Positions 56,054 through 64,000 of a stretch of 64,000 bases of DNA are shown here, in pieces; position 1 is the stretch's first letter; each line of letters opens with the position of its first letter. A program made the translations under genes and the position numbers. Below the pieces are notes generated by a model. It had not been told where the DNA came from. It was given only the letters and a program-made list of their open reading frames with translations, and made no database searches. The stretch lies in assembly GCF_024713945.1 (NCBI RefSeq), contig NW_027461524.1:62001-126000 (forward strand). Direction: 5' to 3'. Origin of the DNA: Dermatophagoides farinae. Taxonomy: Eukaryota; Arthropoda; Arachnida; Sarcoptiformes; Pyroglyphidae.

Positions 56054-56593
56054 ATGATCACGATAAACCGAGAATTTTATATTCCTTGCGATATAAAATG
56101 GTATCACGAAGATGAGTTATATAAAAATACTGTTGAAAATTTTGAATTTCCAAGAACAGTTTTATATAAATACAATTACATAAATCATACAGCAGATGTT
56201 ATAATTTGTGCCGAATCCTCTTCGACGAAACAAAGCTTAGCTAGCTTGGGTGTGGCACTGGCACGTGTGGAATGCAACGAAAAAAATCTTGTGAACAATA
56301 TTGGGTTTACCAAATCTGTGTCTAGCAATACAAACGGTCAAGACTTTATATTTAAATTTTTAGACTCATTGTTAAACCTGTATTTTGATCATAATTTTAT
56401 CTTAAAGGACTTAATAATATTATCTGCAGCAATAAATTTTAAGAAAAAAAAATATGAAGTTTGTTACGTAGCTTTAGGTGATATCTTTTCATCAGAAAAG
56501 CATGGTGTAGAGTGTGAAGTTAAAGCAATCACCAGACACCAAATCATTTGTAACTTTAATTTGACTAAACTGAGTGTTTTATTAGATATATAA
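56054..56593 (+). CDS. ZBTB8OS: Archease, activator of the RtcB RNA ligase
   Basis: 179 residues from the ATG at 56054. The archease signature YINHTADVIICAESSS matches the YLDHTADVxxxAxG motif; FLDSLLNLYFDHNFILKD, EKHGVECEVKAITRHQII and the Asp-Ile end agree with the family. The metal-site Asp of HTAD is present. Archease accelerates guanylation of RtcB, which joins tRNA exons (and HAC1/XBP1 mRNA) in archaea and animals. An N-terminal extension of about 40 residues is unusual. Its presence implies an RtcB-type ligase, not a fungal or plant Trl1 pathway. Confidence 0.9.
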   Translation: MITINREFYIPCDIKWYHEDELYKNTVENFEFPRTVLYKYNYINHTADVIICAESSSTKQSLASLGVALARVECNEKNLVNNIGFTKSVSSNTNGQDFIFKFLDSLLNLYFDHNFILKDLIILSAAINFKKKKYEVCYVALGDIFSSEKHGVECEVKAITRHQIICNFNLTKLSVLLDI

Positions 56594-56692
56594 ATATAAA
56601 TTCATTTATGTAGTGTAAACACTGAAATAATTATTTTGCCGGCTGCGGATAAAATTATTTCCAAGAAATTTTTTCTTATAATACTATTAAAC

Positions 56693-56722
56693 TTCAGTTT
56701 AAACTGGTCAATTCAGTTTAAA
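56693..56722. repeat. Short direct repeat and palindrome upstream of POLE
   Basis: TTCAGTTTAAA occurs at 56693-56703 and again at 56712-56722, and the first copy is part of the perfect 12-bp palindrome CAGTTTAAACTG (56695-56706). It lies about 80-110 bp before the POLE start. The position suits a regulatory site, but chance is not excluded in such AT-rich DNA. Confidence 0.4.
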
Positions 56723-56803
56723 TGCGAGTTATAATGAAAACATTTATTAATATATCATTAAAGGTTTAAAAGAACTTTTGTTATATACTAATAGCGTGAA
56801 GAA

Positions 56804-59800
56804 ATGGATTTACTTTCACCCTTAGACAAATTATGGGGTATAAGAGAATGGACAAATTCTCATTCTGGAATGAATGGATTTCTATTAGCACTTGTAGAGG
56901 ATAAATACAATTTAGGAAATGACACGATTGATGGGTTTAGTTGTTATTTTTGGAACGAACAAGTTAAAAAAATCATCAAGGTACCTTGTTTATATAATTA
57001 TTCTTTTCTAGTCAACTATACAAGTGAATTTTGTTCGATAAAAGTAAACGACGAATTCCAAAGTTTATTTTACAATGCACTTGAAATGCACTTGCAAAAA
57101 TCAATAACTTCGTTCAACTTATCGTATGTAAACCGTCAAATGCTAGGAAAATATGAAATTTTCCAGAAAAATGAGCAAACACCTTATAAATCACGAATTT
57201 TCATCGAAGTTTCAACGACTAACGTTGAAAGTTACAATATAATTAAGTCTATTTTGTTAAAGCTTCACAGAAATGTTATTATTGAGAAAAATAGATTGTC
57301 TAGATTACAACTTCAAGCAGGAAACCTACTGGAGAGAGATATTATAGCTGAATTAAATAACAACCCTTTACTACTTTTTTCAGATATCTCCGAACATGAT
57401 ATAGAGCATTCTACAAAACATATGATTACCAATAATATGTTAACAGCCAGATGGTATAAAATAGAATCGAAGCAATTAATTAATAATTTTATTGCGTTAG
57501 ATGCGCCTGAATATTTAAACTTGATAAACAGTTTCTTTCCATCTATCAAACATAATGCTGATTTAGACACAACCGTTCCTAACCTTGAGTTTTTGTCTTG
57601 GGATATTGAAACATTTAAAAAACCTTTGTTGTTTCCAGATGCGAGTAAGGATCCTATCATGTCAATCGCGTATAAATGTTACAAAGGATTATTTCTTCTA
57701 GTCAACAGAGAATTTTATTCTGAAAACATTGACAATTTTTATTTTGAAAAGAATGAATACTGTAGGGTGTATAACTTTAATGACGAAAAGAGCATGCTTG
57801 CATTTTTTCTTGAACATGTTAGAATTTACTGTAAGCCTCATATCATAATATCCTACAATGGTGATGTATTCGATTTCCCGTATTTGGATCAACGGTGTTC
57901 CGTTAATGGCTTAAGTCTTTGCGCCCAATGGGGATTTACTGAGCATAAACCGTATTCTGAGAAACCACTTGTTGAAAAAAGTTTAATTCATTATTTGAGT
58001 CCTTTTGTCATTCATATAGACTGTTTAAAATGGGTTAAAAGAGACAGTTATCTACCTCAAGGTAGCAGAGGTTTAAAAGCTGTATCCAGAATAAAATTGA
58101 ATTATGAATGTTGCGAAGTCGCTCCAGAACTTATGGTTGAATACTGCAGAACTAAACCTCAGACAATGGCTGAATATAACGCGTCAGATGCTGTCGTAAC
58201 GTTTGCTTTGTACGAGAAATATATACATAATTTTATATTGGCACTTGCCAGTATCATTCCATTGAATATTGATAATATTCTTCGAAAAGGAGCTGGAAGT
58301 TTATGTGAAACGTTACTAATGAAAATGGCGGTCAATAGTAATGTTGTTATTCCATGCAAAACTAATGACGCAGATGATAGTTGGTATGATGACGAATATT
58401 ACTTAATTAATGAAACTTATGTAGGAGGTTCTGTAGAGCAGATGCGGACTGGTGTTTTCAAACATGATATTAAAGAAACTTTTACGATTGATCCTAAAGT
58501 GATTGATAAACTCATTGATGAATTGGATTTGACTTTTATGACGTTTCTGCAAGAAGAAATTAACCCTTCAAACAATATTGTTTCAACAAACTGGGATAGT
58601 ATCAAAGTAGAAATAACGGAAAAACTAAATTTGTTAAAGTCGCTACGACAATTCGACATGGAACCTTTGATTTATCACTTTGACGTAGGAGCTATGTATC
58701 CAAATATAATTCTCACCAATAGACTTCAACCTTATGCTATAATAGATGATCAAAAATGTTCTAAATGCGTCTACAGTGACGAACAGCAGTACTGTAAAAA
58801 AAAAATGAACTGGATTCGAAAAAGTAGTATGATTAATTTAGAACGACATATTGTTGAACAGGTGGAGCAATCTTTAAAGTCTCAGTTATTTGAAGATGAA
58901 ACAAAACTTACAAAGAATGACACTAATACAGTTCCGTATTACAGTTTACCCGTACGAAAACGAAAAGAAATCAAGGTTCAAAAGTTAAAATTTTTAAGCG
59001 CTCAGTTAAACAAAAACAAAAGTCAGAAAAAATATGAAGAATTACTAGAAGCCAATGTATGTCAGCGATCTAACGATTTTTATATAGAAACGGTTCGAGC
59101 ATTTAGAGACCGTAGAATGATATACAAAAAACTTAAAAAAGAGAGTGAAAAAAAATTAAAGACATGTGATCTTGAAAAGCAGAAAAAATACGAAAATTTA
59201 GTAATACTTTATGAAAGCCTACAGCTTGCTCATAAATGTGTGTTAAATTCTTTCTACGGTTATGTTATGAAACGATCAGCTCGCTGGCATAGCATTGAAA
59301 TGGCAGCTTTAGTTACTTATGTTGGAGGAAACATCATTAAAACAGCCAAGAATATTTGTATGGGTGTAGGTTTACCTTTAGAACTCGACACAGATGGAAT
59401 CTGGACATTACTGCCTAAAATATTTCCAACTGATTACAGTATTACCGTTAAGTATTACAGTAAAAAAAATTATGACGGCGATATTGAAGACATTTCAGAT
59501 GTGGAACTGAAAGAAGAAAAATTAAAATTCAGTTATGTTTGTTCGATGTTTAATAGTGAAACAGCCAAGTATTTCACTAACCACAACTACCACTATTTTG
59601 ACAAGACTAAGTTTGTTCGAACAAAAGTCAATTCCATTTTTTTTGAAATTGATGGTCCTTATCAGGCGATGTTTTTACCAGCTAGCGAAAAAGCAGATAA
59701 GCAATTAAAGAAGCGTTACGTTGTCTATGACTTTAAGAATAAAATCGTCGAGTTGAAGGGATTTGAGCTTAAACGCAGAGGGGAGCTTGAGATGTTGAAA

Positions 59801-62800
59801 ATTTTTCAAAAATCTATTTTTCCATTGTATATATCTGGTTCTTGCAAAGAAGAAATATTTTCCAATTTAGCTAAAGTTGCAGAAAACTGGATTCGGTTTA
59901 TAGTGTCCAAAGGCAGAAACAGTACTTATAAAAAAATTGTTTTAGACTTACTAACTGAAAGCGTAACGGTAAGCAAACCTGTTTCCGAATCTACAAGACT
60001 AAAGACTTTTGCAGTCTCTACTATCACCAAGCTTTCAGAATTAAGAGACGATCCTTCTTACCTTAATGAAAAAGGAATTAAGGCGAGTTTTGTTTTGGTC
60101 AGTTTCCCTATTCACGCTCCACGAGTAAGCAGAGCGATACCTGTAGAGCTCTTTTTAACTGACGACGATAAAATCGCTCGTACCTTAAACAAATGGACTG
60201 GTGGAGTCTATACAAACATATTAGGTTCCGCATCAAATAAACCCTGTGTTACAAACCATAGCGAACTGCTTTCTTTTTATTTAGACTGGGACTACTATCT
60301 TGAAAGACTTAGTACGCAGATCTTCAAGCTTATTATTATTCCATGTGTGTTACTGGGATATGAGAACCCTTGTTCTATCAGCCCACCAGCTTGGGTCACT
60401 AATTATAAAAAAAATCTCAAGTCCACAAATAAACTTACTGATTATTTCACAATCAACCCTAGACGCCCTGAATTGTTTCAGCCAAATGATAATTCAACGA
60501 TTTCGTCAGATGAGACCTATTTACAGAAATTTATAAAAATATACAAAGAACACAAATACTCCGCGAATAAGGAAAACAGTTTGAGACGTACTAGTTTTTT
60601 TACTTTGTTAAAACAGGTAGAGTCATCTGACTTCTTAGTCAATAAATTCAAATTCAGCCTTTTTCCAAAAAAAATCTACTCACCATTAAATTTGACTGAA
60701 TGGATTGAGAACAATCATTTCCATTTGGCAGGTGTTGACGAATTATCTAATTGTTTTTTGTTGCATCCTAACTTCTCTCATTTCTTTGTTATTCCATACA
60801 CAAAGCTGCATACAATGATTTTTACGAGAAAAATGAACGAAAATAAATTTAACGCGTTTCTTGAAGCCGTAAAAGACCAGGTAATACAACGTACGTCCAC
60901 TGACTTGTATTTAAATAATGAATTTGTTAGTACCCAGAAATTAATATTTCTGCACAAAAGTTTGAACCATTTCTACTCTACAGCTTTACACGTCTTTGAA
61001 GGGGAAGACCCAGATAATTACATGTTTTTCTGCGACTACATTGATCCTGTCCATGTCAATGTTTCGAAAAATGAAAAAAACTTTTTGTTAGGGTCAAGTA
61101 TGACTCATCCGTGTTTTTTCAAAGCACAAAATGTTCTTTCTATTTGCTCAAACATTGATTTTTTCATATCAGGAAAAAACTATTCTCTATTTTTGAATTT
61201 ACGCTGCAACGACATTTTCGATCCAAAAGTTTTGATATGCAACTATTTTGTTTTTGGAAACTCACTTGTTTCTATCAACGAAATATGTCAAAAAATTTGT
61301 GAAGACACTATAGAAAAACTTCAAGCAACTTTTGACGACGTAAACTACTTTTCAAACAAAATAATTTCTAAGATTTCTCAGTTAAAGTACATCATACTTC
61401 CGATTTCTAAAAACCTAATCAAATCTGACAGCTTCAGCAAGTTTTTCTCTCAGGAATACATGGAAACCTTATCTAGTTATATTACTTATAATAGGTCGAA
61501 ACTGAAATTTCTCAATATAAAATCTAACAACAAAACTCTGTTGGCGATTTTAAAAAAAAACTTCTCAAAATCATTCAAAGGAGTTTCAATTACATATCCG
61601 TTTGTGACTTTTGATTTTCTACAATTTACTCTTAACACAAACATCAATTTTAGCGCTGAAAATTTTGATATCATATCAACAGGACTGTCACAAACGCTGA
61701 AATTGAAAGAAGCGTGTGAACTAACCGCTGATATAGATTGTTTAAATAACTCTAAACTGGTTGATTATTTAACAGGTACGTATATTAAACAACGAATCAA
61801 ATATTACAAACAAACTCACGGCTACTACAGGGAAATGACTATGTCAAAGGATTTCATTTCAGACTACTCGTTACTCGGAGGTTTGGACATAATGCCCGAC
61901 TTAGTTCATGATTACTACGTGCCAGGAATTTATTGTTGCCAAATTTTAAAATTGGATTTTTTTTTACACTCGATACTTATAGTAATTAAACTAATTGATC
62001 ACTTAACGAAATACTATTCTACGAACATCAAAAAACTTGCCACACAAACTTACTTACAAAAGGACACGCAATCGACCACGGAAAATTCTTTTTTCAACAA
62101 TAACATTCAGTATGCGTCGTCGCTAATCCACTTCATTTCAACACTTGTCAACAAACGCAACGGACACTTACTTATAAGAGAACTTTTAGAAAATCCACAG
62201 AACGCTGAAATTCTTGATCAGGTCAAATCGGTTTTACTGAGACTGTTTCAAAATAAGCTCAAGCAATGCATAGTCGACATTTCAAAAGAAATTAACGCAG
62301 ATCTACAATTAATATATATGTCTAACACTTGCATTTTGATTTCCATTCCAACAGAATCTTACAGCTTAGCGAAAAAATCTGCATCTTCCATATATTCGCT
62401 ACTGTCATCGAAAATGAAGTTTAAAGAATTATTCAATCCGTTAGTTTACCACATCAAATGCGGAGTGATTTTCAATCAATTCAATCGTATTTTTCTTGAC
62501 AACAGCAACCAAGTTGTCGATATCGCTTTACCATGTCTTAATCTTATGCACGAAGCCGCTACTTTTGAGAAACTCATCATTTCCTGCTTACTGACTAGGT
62601 ATTCCATTGACCATGAAAAAGACGAGGTGTCATCTAAAAACGCAGTTGATATGACCCAGAAACATAAAGAAATATTCATCGAAAATATGCGCAAGATACT
62701 TCACTATCTTTCTCAAATGATTTCTCTCGATTCAGAAATTCCTGTTTATGAAAACATAAATAGAATTGAAGTTCCGTTTAAAGTCTTGAAACTTTTGCTT

Positions 62801-63256
62801 AAATTCGCTAAAATCGACACGTTCGAACAACAACAACTTGGCATGTACTTTCCTGTTTCTTTCGACGATTTGTCACTCACAAGTGTTCCCATCATTATTC
62901 TAAAATCTGTTGTTTGTGTTCACTGCACAAAAATATTTGACATTTACATCATTGACGACATCGTTGATTGTCCATACTGCTCCAAAGAAATAATGACTGA
63001 ATATTTACAAGAAAAAATCATTGACATGGTTAAAAGTCATATTTTCACCTATCATGTAATAACACAGCCAACTTGTGATTTATGTAACCAGCGCAAAAAC
63101 TATATTACACAAAAATATTGTAAATGCGGAGGTTTATTTTCAAAAAAAACTCAGTCTGCCATTTCGATCAATCAATTTTTACGAATAATCAGTAAATATG
63201 CTCACGAATATAAATGGTTTTTAACAAAAGATTATCTGAATTTATTTATTAGTTAA
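56804..63256 (+). CDS. POLE: DNA polymerase epsilon catalytic subunit
   Basis: 2150 residues, single exon, ATG at 56804. The active N-terminal half has the exonuclease motifs FLSWDIETFK (about residue 266), SYNGDVFDFPYLD and YNASDAVVTF, and the polymerase motifs HFDVGAMYPNIILTNRLQP (about 626), LNSFYGYVMKRSARWHS and LELDTDGIW (about 862). The inactive C-terminal half ends in two Cys modules, CVHC...CPYC (about 2038) and CDLC...CKCGG (about 2090), that bind the B subunit. Pol epsilon is the leading-strand replicase. It is slightly shorter than human POLE (2286). It ends 14 bp from a converging gene. Confidence 0.97.
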   Translation: MDLLSPLDKLWGIREWTNSHSGMNGFLLALVEDKYNLGNDTIDGFSCYFWNEQVKKIIKVPCLYNYSFLVNYTSEFCSIKVNDEFQSLFYNALEMHLQKSITSFNLSYVNRQMLGKYEIFQKNEQTPYKSRIFIEVSTTNVESYNIIKSILLKLHRNVIIEKNRLSRLQLQAGNLLERDIIAELNNNPLLLFSDISEHDIEHSTKHMITNNMLTARWYKIESKQLINNFIALDAPEYLNLINSFFPSIKHNADLDTTVPNLEFLSWDIETFKKPLLFPDASKDPIMSIAYKCYKGLFLLVNREFYSENIDNFYFEKNEYCRVYNFNDEKSMLAFFLEHVRIYCKPHIIISYNGDVFDFPYLDQRCSVNGLSLCAQWGFTEHKPYSEKPLVEKSLIHYLSPFVIHIDCLKWVKRDSYLPQGSRGLKAVSRIKLNYECCEVAPELMVEYCRTKPQTMAEYNASDAVVTFALYEKYIHNFILALASIIPLNIDNILRKGAGSLCETLLMKMAVNSNVVIPCKTNDADDSWYDDEYYLINETYVGGSVEQMRTGVFKHDIKETFTIDPKVIDKLIDELDLTFMTFLQEEINPSNNIVSTNWDSIKVEITEKLNLLKSLRQFDMEPLIYHFDVGAMYPNIILTNRLQPYAIIDDQKCSKCVYSDEQQYCKKKMNWIRKSSMINLERHIVEQVEQSLKSQLFEDETKLTKNDTNTVPYYSLPVRKRKEIKVQKLKFLSAQLNKNKSQKKYEELLEANVCQRSNDFYIETVRAFRDRRMIYKKLKKESEKKLKTCDLEKQKKYENLVILYESLQLAHKCVLNSFYGYVMKRSARWHSIEMAALVTYVGGNIIKTAKNICMGVGLPLELDTDGIWTLLPKIFPTDYSITVKYYSKKNYDGDIEDISDVELKEEKLKFSYVCSMFNSETAKYFTNHNYHYFDKTKFVRTKVNSIFFEIDGPYQAMFLPASEKADKQLKKRYVVYDFKNKIVELKGFELKRRGELEMLKIFQKSIFPLYISGSCKEEIFSNLAKVAENWIRFIVSKGRNSTYKKIVLDLLTESVTVSKPVSESTRLKTFAVSTITKLSELRDDPSYLNEKGIKASFVLVSFPIHAPRVSRAIPVELFLTDDDKIARTLNKWTGGVYTNILGSASNKPCVTNHSELLSFYLDWDYYLERLSTQIFKLIIIPCVLLGYENPCSISPPAWVTNYKKNLKSTNKLTDYFTINPRRPELFQPNDNSTISSDETYLQKFIKIYKEHKYSANKENSLRRTSFFTLLKQVESSDFLVNKFKFSLFPKKIYSPLNLTEWIENNHFHLAGVDELSNCFLLHPNFSHFFVIPYTKLHTMIFTRKMNENKFNAFLEAVKDQVIQRTSTDLYLNNEFVSTQKLIFLHKSLNHFYSTALHVFEGEDPDNYMFFCDYIDPVHVNVSKNEKNFLLGSSMTHPCFFKAQNVLSICSNIDFFISGKNYSLFLNLRCNDIFDPKVLICNYFVFGNSLVSINEICQKICEDTIEKLQATFDDVNYFSNKIISKISQLKYIILPISKNLIKSDSFSKFFSQEYMETLSSYITYNRSKLKFLNIKSNNKTLLAILKKNFSKSFKGVSITYPFVTFDFLQFTLNTNINFSAENFDIISTGLSQTLKLKEACELTADIDCLNNSKLVDYLTGTYIKQRIKYYKQTHGYYREMTMSKDFISDYSLLGGLDIMPDLVHDYYVPGIYCCQILKLDFFLHSILIVIKLIDHLTKYYSTNIKKLATQTYLQKDTQSTTENSFFNNNIQYASSLIHFISTLVNKRNGHLLIRELLENPQNAEILDQVKSVLLRLFQNKLKQCIVDISKEINADLQLIYMSNTCILISIPTESYSLAKKSASSIYSLLSSKMKFKELFNPLVYHIKCGVIFNQFNRIFLDNSNQVVDIALPCLNLMHEAATFEKLIISCLLTRYSIDHEKDEVSSKNAVDMTQKHKEIFIENMRKILHYLSQMISLDSEIPVYENINRIEVPFKVLKLLLKFAKIDTFEQQQLGMYFPVSFDDLSLTSVPIIILKSVVCVHCTKIFDIYIIDDIVDCPYCSKEIMTEYLQEKIIDMVKSHIFTYHVITQPTCDLCNQRKNYITQKYCKCGGLFSKKTQSAISINQFLRIISKYAHEYKWFLTKDYLNLFIS

Positions 63257-63270
63257 TGATTAAGTAAAAG

Positions 63271-64000
63271 TTAAAGTACATTATTTTCGATAGTTTGATT
63301 TTTTTCATACAAAAACATAGATATTACGTCCACATCGCATGAGCAGCAATCTTCGAAAGCTGATATCAAATTTTGTTTCAAAAAAGATATTTTATTTGTC
63401 ATAGTTGTATAACGCATTAATGAATTATTCAAAATGTAAATCGGCGATTCAACTTCTTTTATCTGGACATTTCGGGCGATAGTGATGATTAATTCTATCC
63501 ATTTATGCAACAAGTAATTATTGATTTCATCATCAATTCCATGTAAATACAATTTGCTTTCAAATAGTTCAATCATGACTAGTCGAAACAAAAAATCGTG
63601 GCAGACTTTTAAAAGTTTTATCATATCATTATAATTGCTGGTTTTTTCTAAAATATTACAAATACGCTGATCTGAGATCTCACGTTTAACGATCACATCT
63701 ATAGTTTGAAATATTAGATTCTTATGAATTTTTTTGGTATCAGTTACAAGGTCCCAAGCAATATCGGATTCATTTATCATTTCTCCGTGCAACGAACAAT
63801 ATAGTACCAAAATCATAACGTAATCTATGTTAATTAAACAATACATTAAAACATTTCGTAATTGACACAAAAGTCTAACAATATCGGTTTCCTGCAAGTC
63901 TTTGCATTTAAGCAATTGTAAACGAGTATAAATAGAAGTAATATTTTTCTTGCACGCTTTTGACTTGTTACTATTTACTGTGGTTTCGGTAATTTCTTGA
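63271..64000 (-). CDS. Hypothetical protein (orphan), N-terminus beyond right edge
   Basis: The frame is open from the right edge to a TAA at 63271, giving the last 242 residues of a longer protein; no start is visible in the first 85 bases, where the frame continues. Helix-rich with Leu/Ile/Cys segments (IVRLLCQLRNVLMYCLINID, MIKLLKVCHDFLFRLVMIEL, HKWIELIITIARNVQI). It has no recognised motif; it may be a helical-repeat protein. It converges on POLE. Confidence 0.55.
   Translation of the reverse strand, partial: QEITETTVNSNKSKACKKNITSIYTRLQLLKCKDLQETDIVRLLCQLRNVLMYCLINIDYVMILVLYCSLHGEMINESDIAWDLVTDTKKIHKNLIFQTIDVIVKREISDQRICNILEKTSNYNDMIKLLKVCHDFLFRLVMIELFESKLYLHGIDDEINNYLLHKWIELIITIARNVQIKEVESPIYILNNSLMRYTTMTNKISFLKQNLISAFEDCCSCDVDVISMFLYEKNQTIENNVL

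Noticed and set aside
49036-56660. The 15-mer CGGATAAAATTATTT upstream of both PPP1R11 (49036) and POLE (56646)
   Set aside because: In 64 kb of AT-rich DNA, several shared 15-mers are expected by chance, and the distances to the starts differ.

Overview
The window is nuclear DNA from a eukaryote with a very compact, AT-rich genome. I place 47 protein-coding genes in 64 kb, about one per 1.4 kb, on both strands, with coding sequence filling most of the window. Most genes are intronless, including SMC4, BMS1, DNA polymerase epsilon and coatomer gamma. Fourteen genes carry spliceosomal introns. Of the 19 introns I could place, 18 are 27-33 nt long and one is 50 nt; 17 start with GTAAGT, and all end in TAG or CAG. 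TAA, TAG and TGA all serve as stops, so the code looks standard. Archease and a sigma subunit resembling AP-4 argue against an ordinary fungus. The style suggests a streamlined protist or a highly reduced parasite, but I cannot assign a lineage from this sequence.

Layout. 0-8.8 kb: RNF113/CWC24 (partial), PNO1, a PAP2 lipid phosphatase, eIF5, an orphan, actin, an N6AMT1/HEMK2 methyltransferase, PRPF4 and a FHIT-like HIT protein. 8.9-16.4 kb, visibly richer in G+C: a 771-residue orphan, TCF25/Rqc1, a COPI-associated-like membrane protein with a frameshift, and CCT2. 16.6-29 kb: coatomer gamma, a four-exon bromodomain protein, TMEM33, RPB12, BMS1 and SMC4. 29-41 kb: a palmitoyltransferase with NHHC in place of DHHC, a predicted myristoylated protein, RPB10, RPS8, a small basic protein, DUS1L, a biotin-ligase-like protein, several orphans and SNRNP27. 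41-50 kb: a coiled-coil protein, GTF3C5, a CCCH zinc-finger protein, an orphan, an ADF/cofilin, UFD1, PPP1R11, an AP sigma subunit and a ubiquitin-like modifier. 50-64 kb: a 1265-residue orphan, PRPF3, an orphan, archease, POLE and a partial orphan.

The recognised genes cover splicing (PRPF3, PRPF4, SNRNP27, RNF113), ribosome making and translation (PNO1, BMS1, RPS8, eIF5, TCF25), transcription (RPB10, RPB12, GTF3C5), chromosome replication and condensation (POLE, SMC4), vesicle traffic (COPG, AP sigma, perhaps the COPI-associated protein), actin dynamics, and ubiquitin or p97 pathways (UFD1, the ubiquitin-like protein, TCF25). I see no operon, transposon, CRISPR array, tRNA or rRNA.

I did not find a convincing new multi-gene system. 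What stands out is the gene architecture: a coding first exon made only of the start codon (UFD1), a stop-free in-frame 30-nt intron hidden in an open frame (AP sigma), convergent genes whose stop codons overlap or abut, and several small genes (RPB10, RPB12, a 76-residue ubiquitin-like protein) visible only after splicing. Divergent catalytic motifs in the palmitoyltransferase and the biotin ligase also deserve a second look. Two apparent anomalies, in PRPF4 and the COPI-associated gene, sit at homopolymer runs and may be base-count errors.
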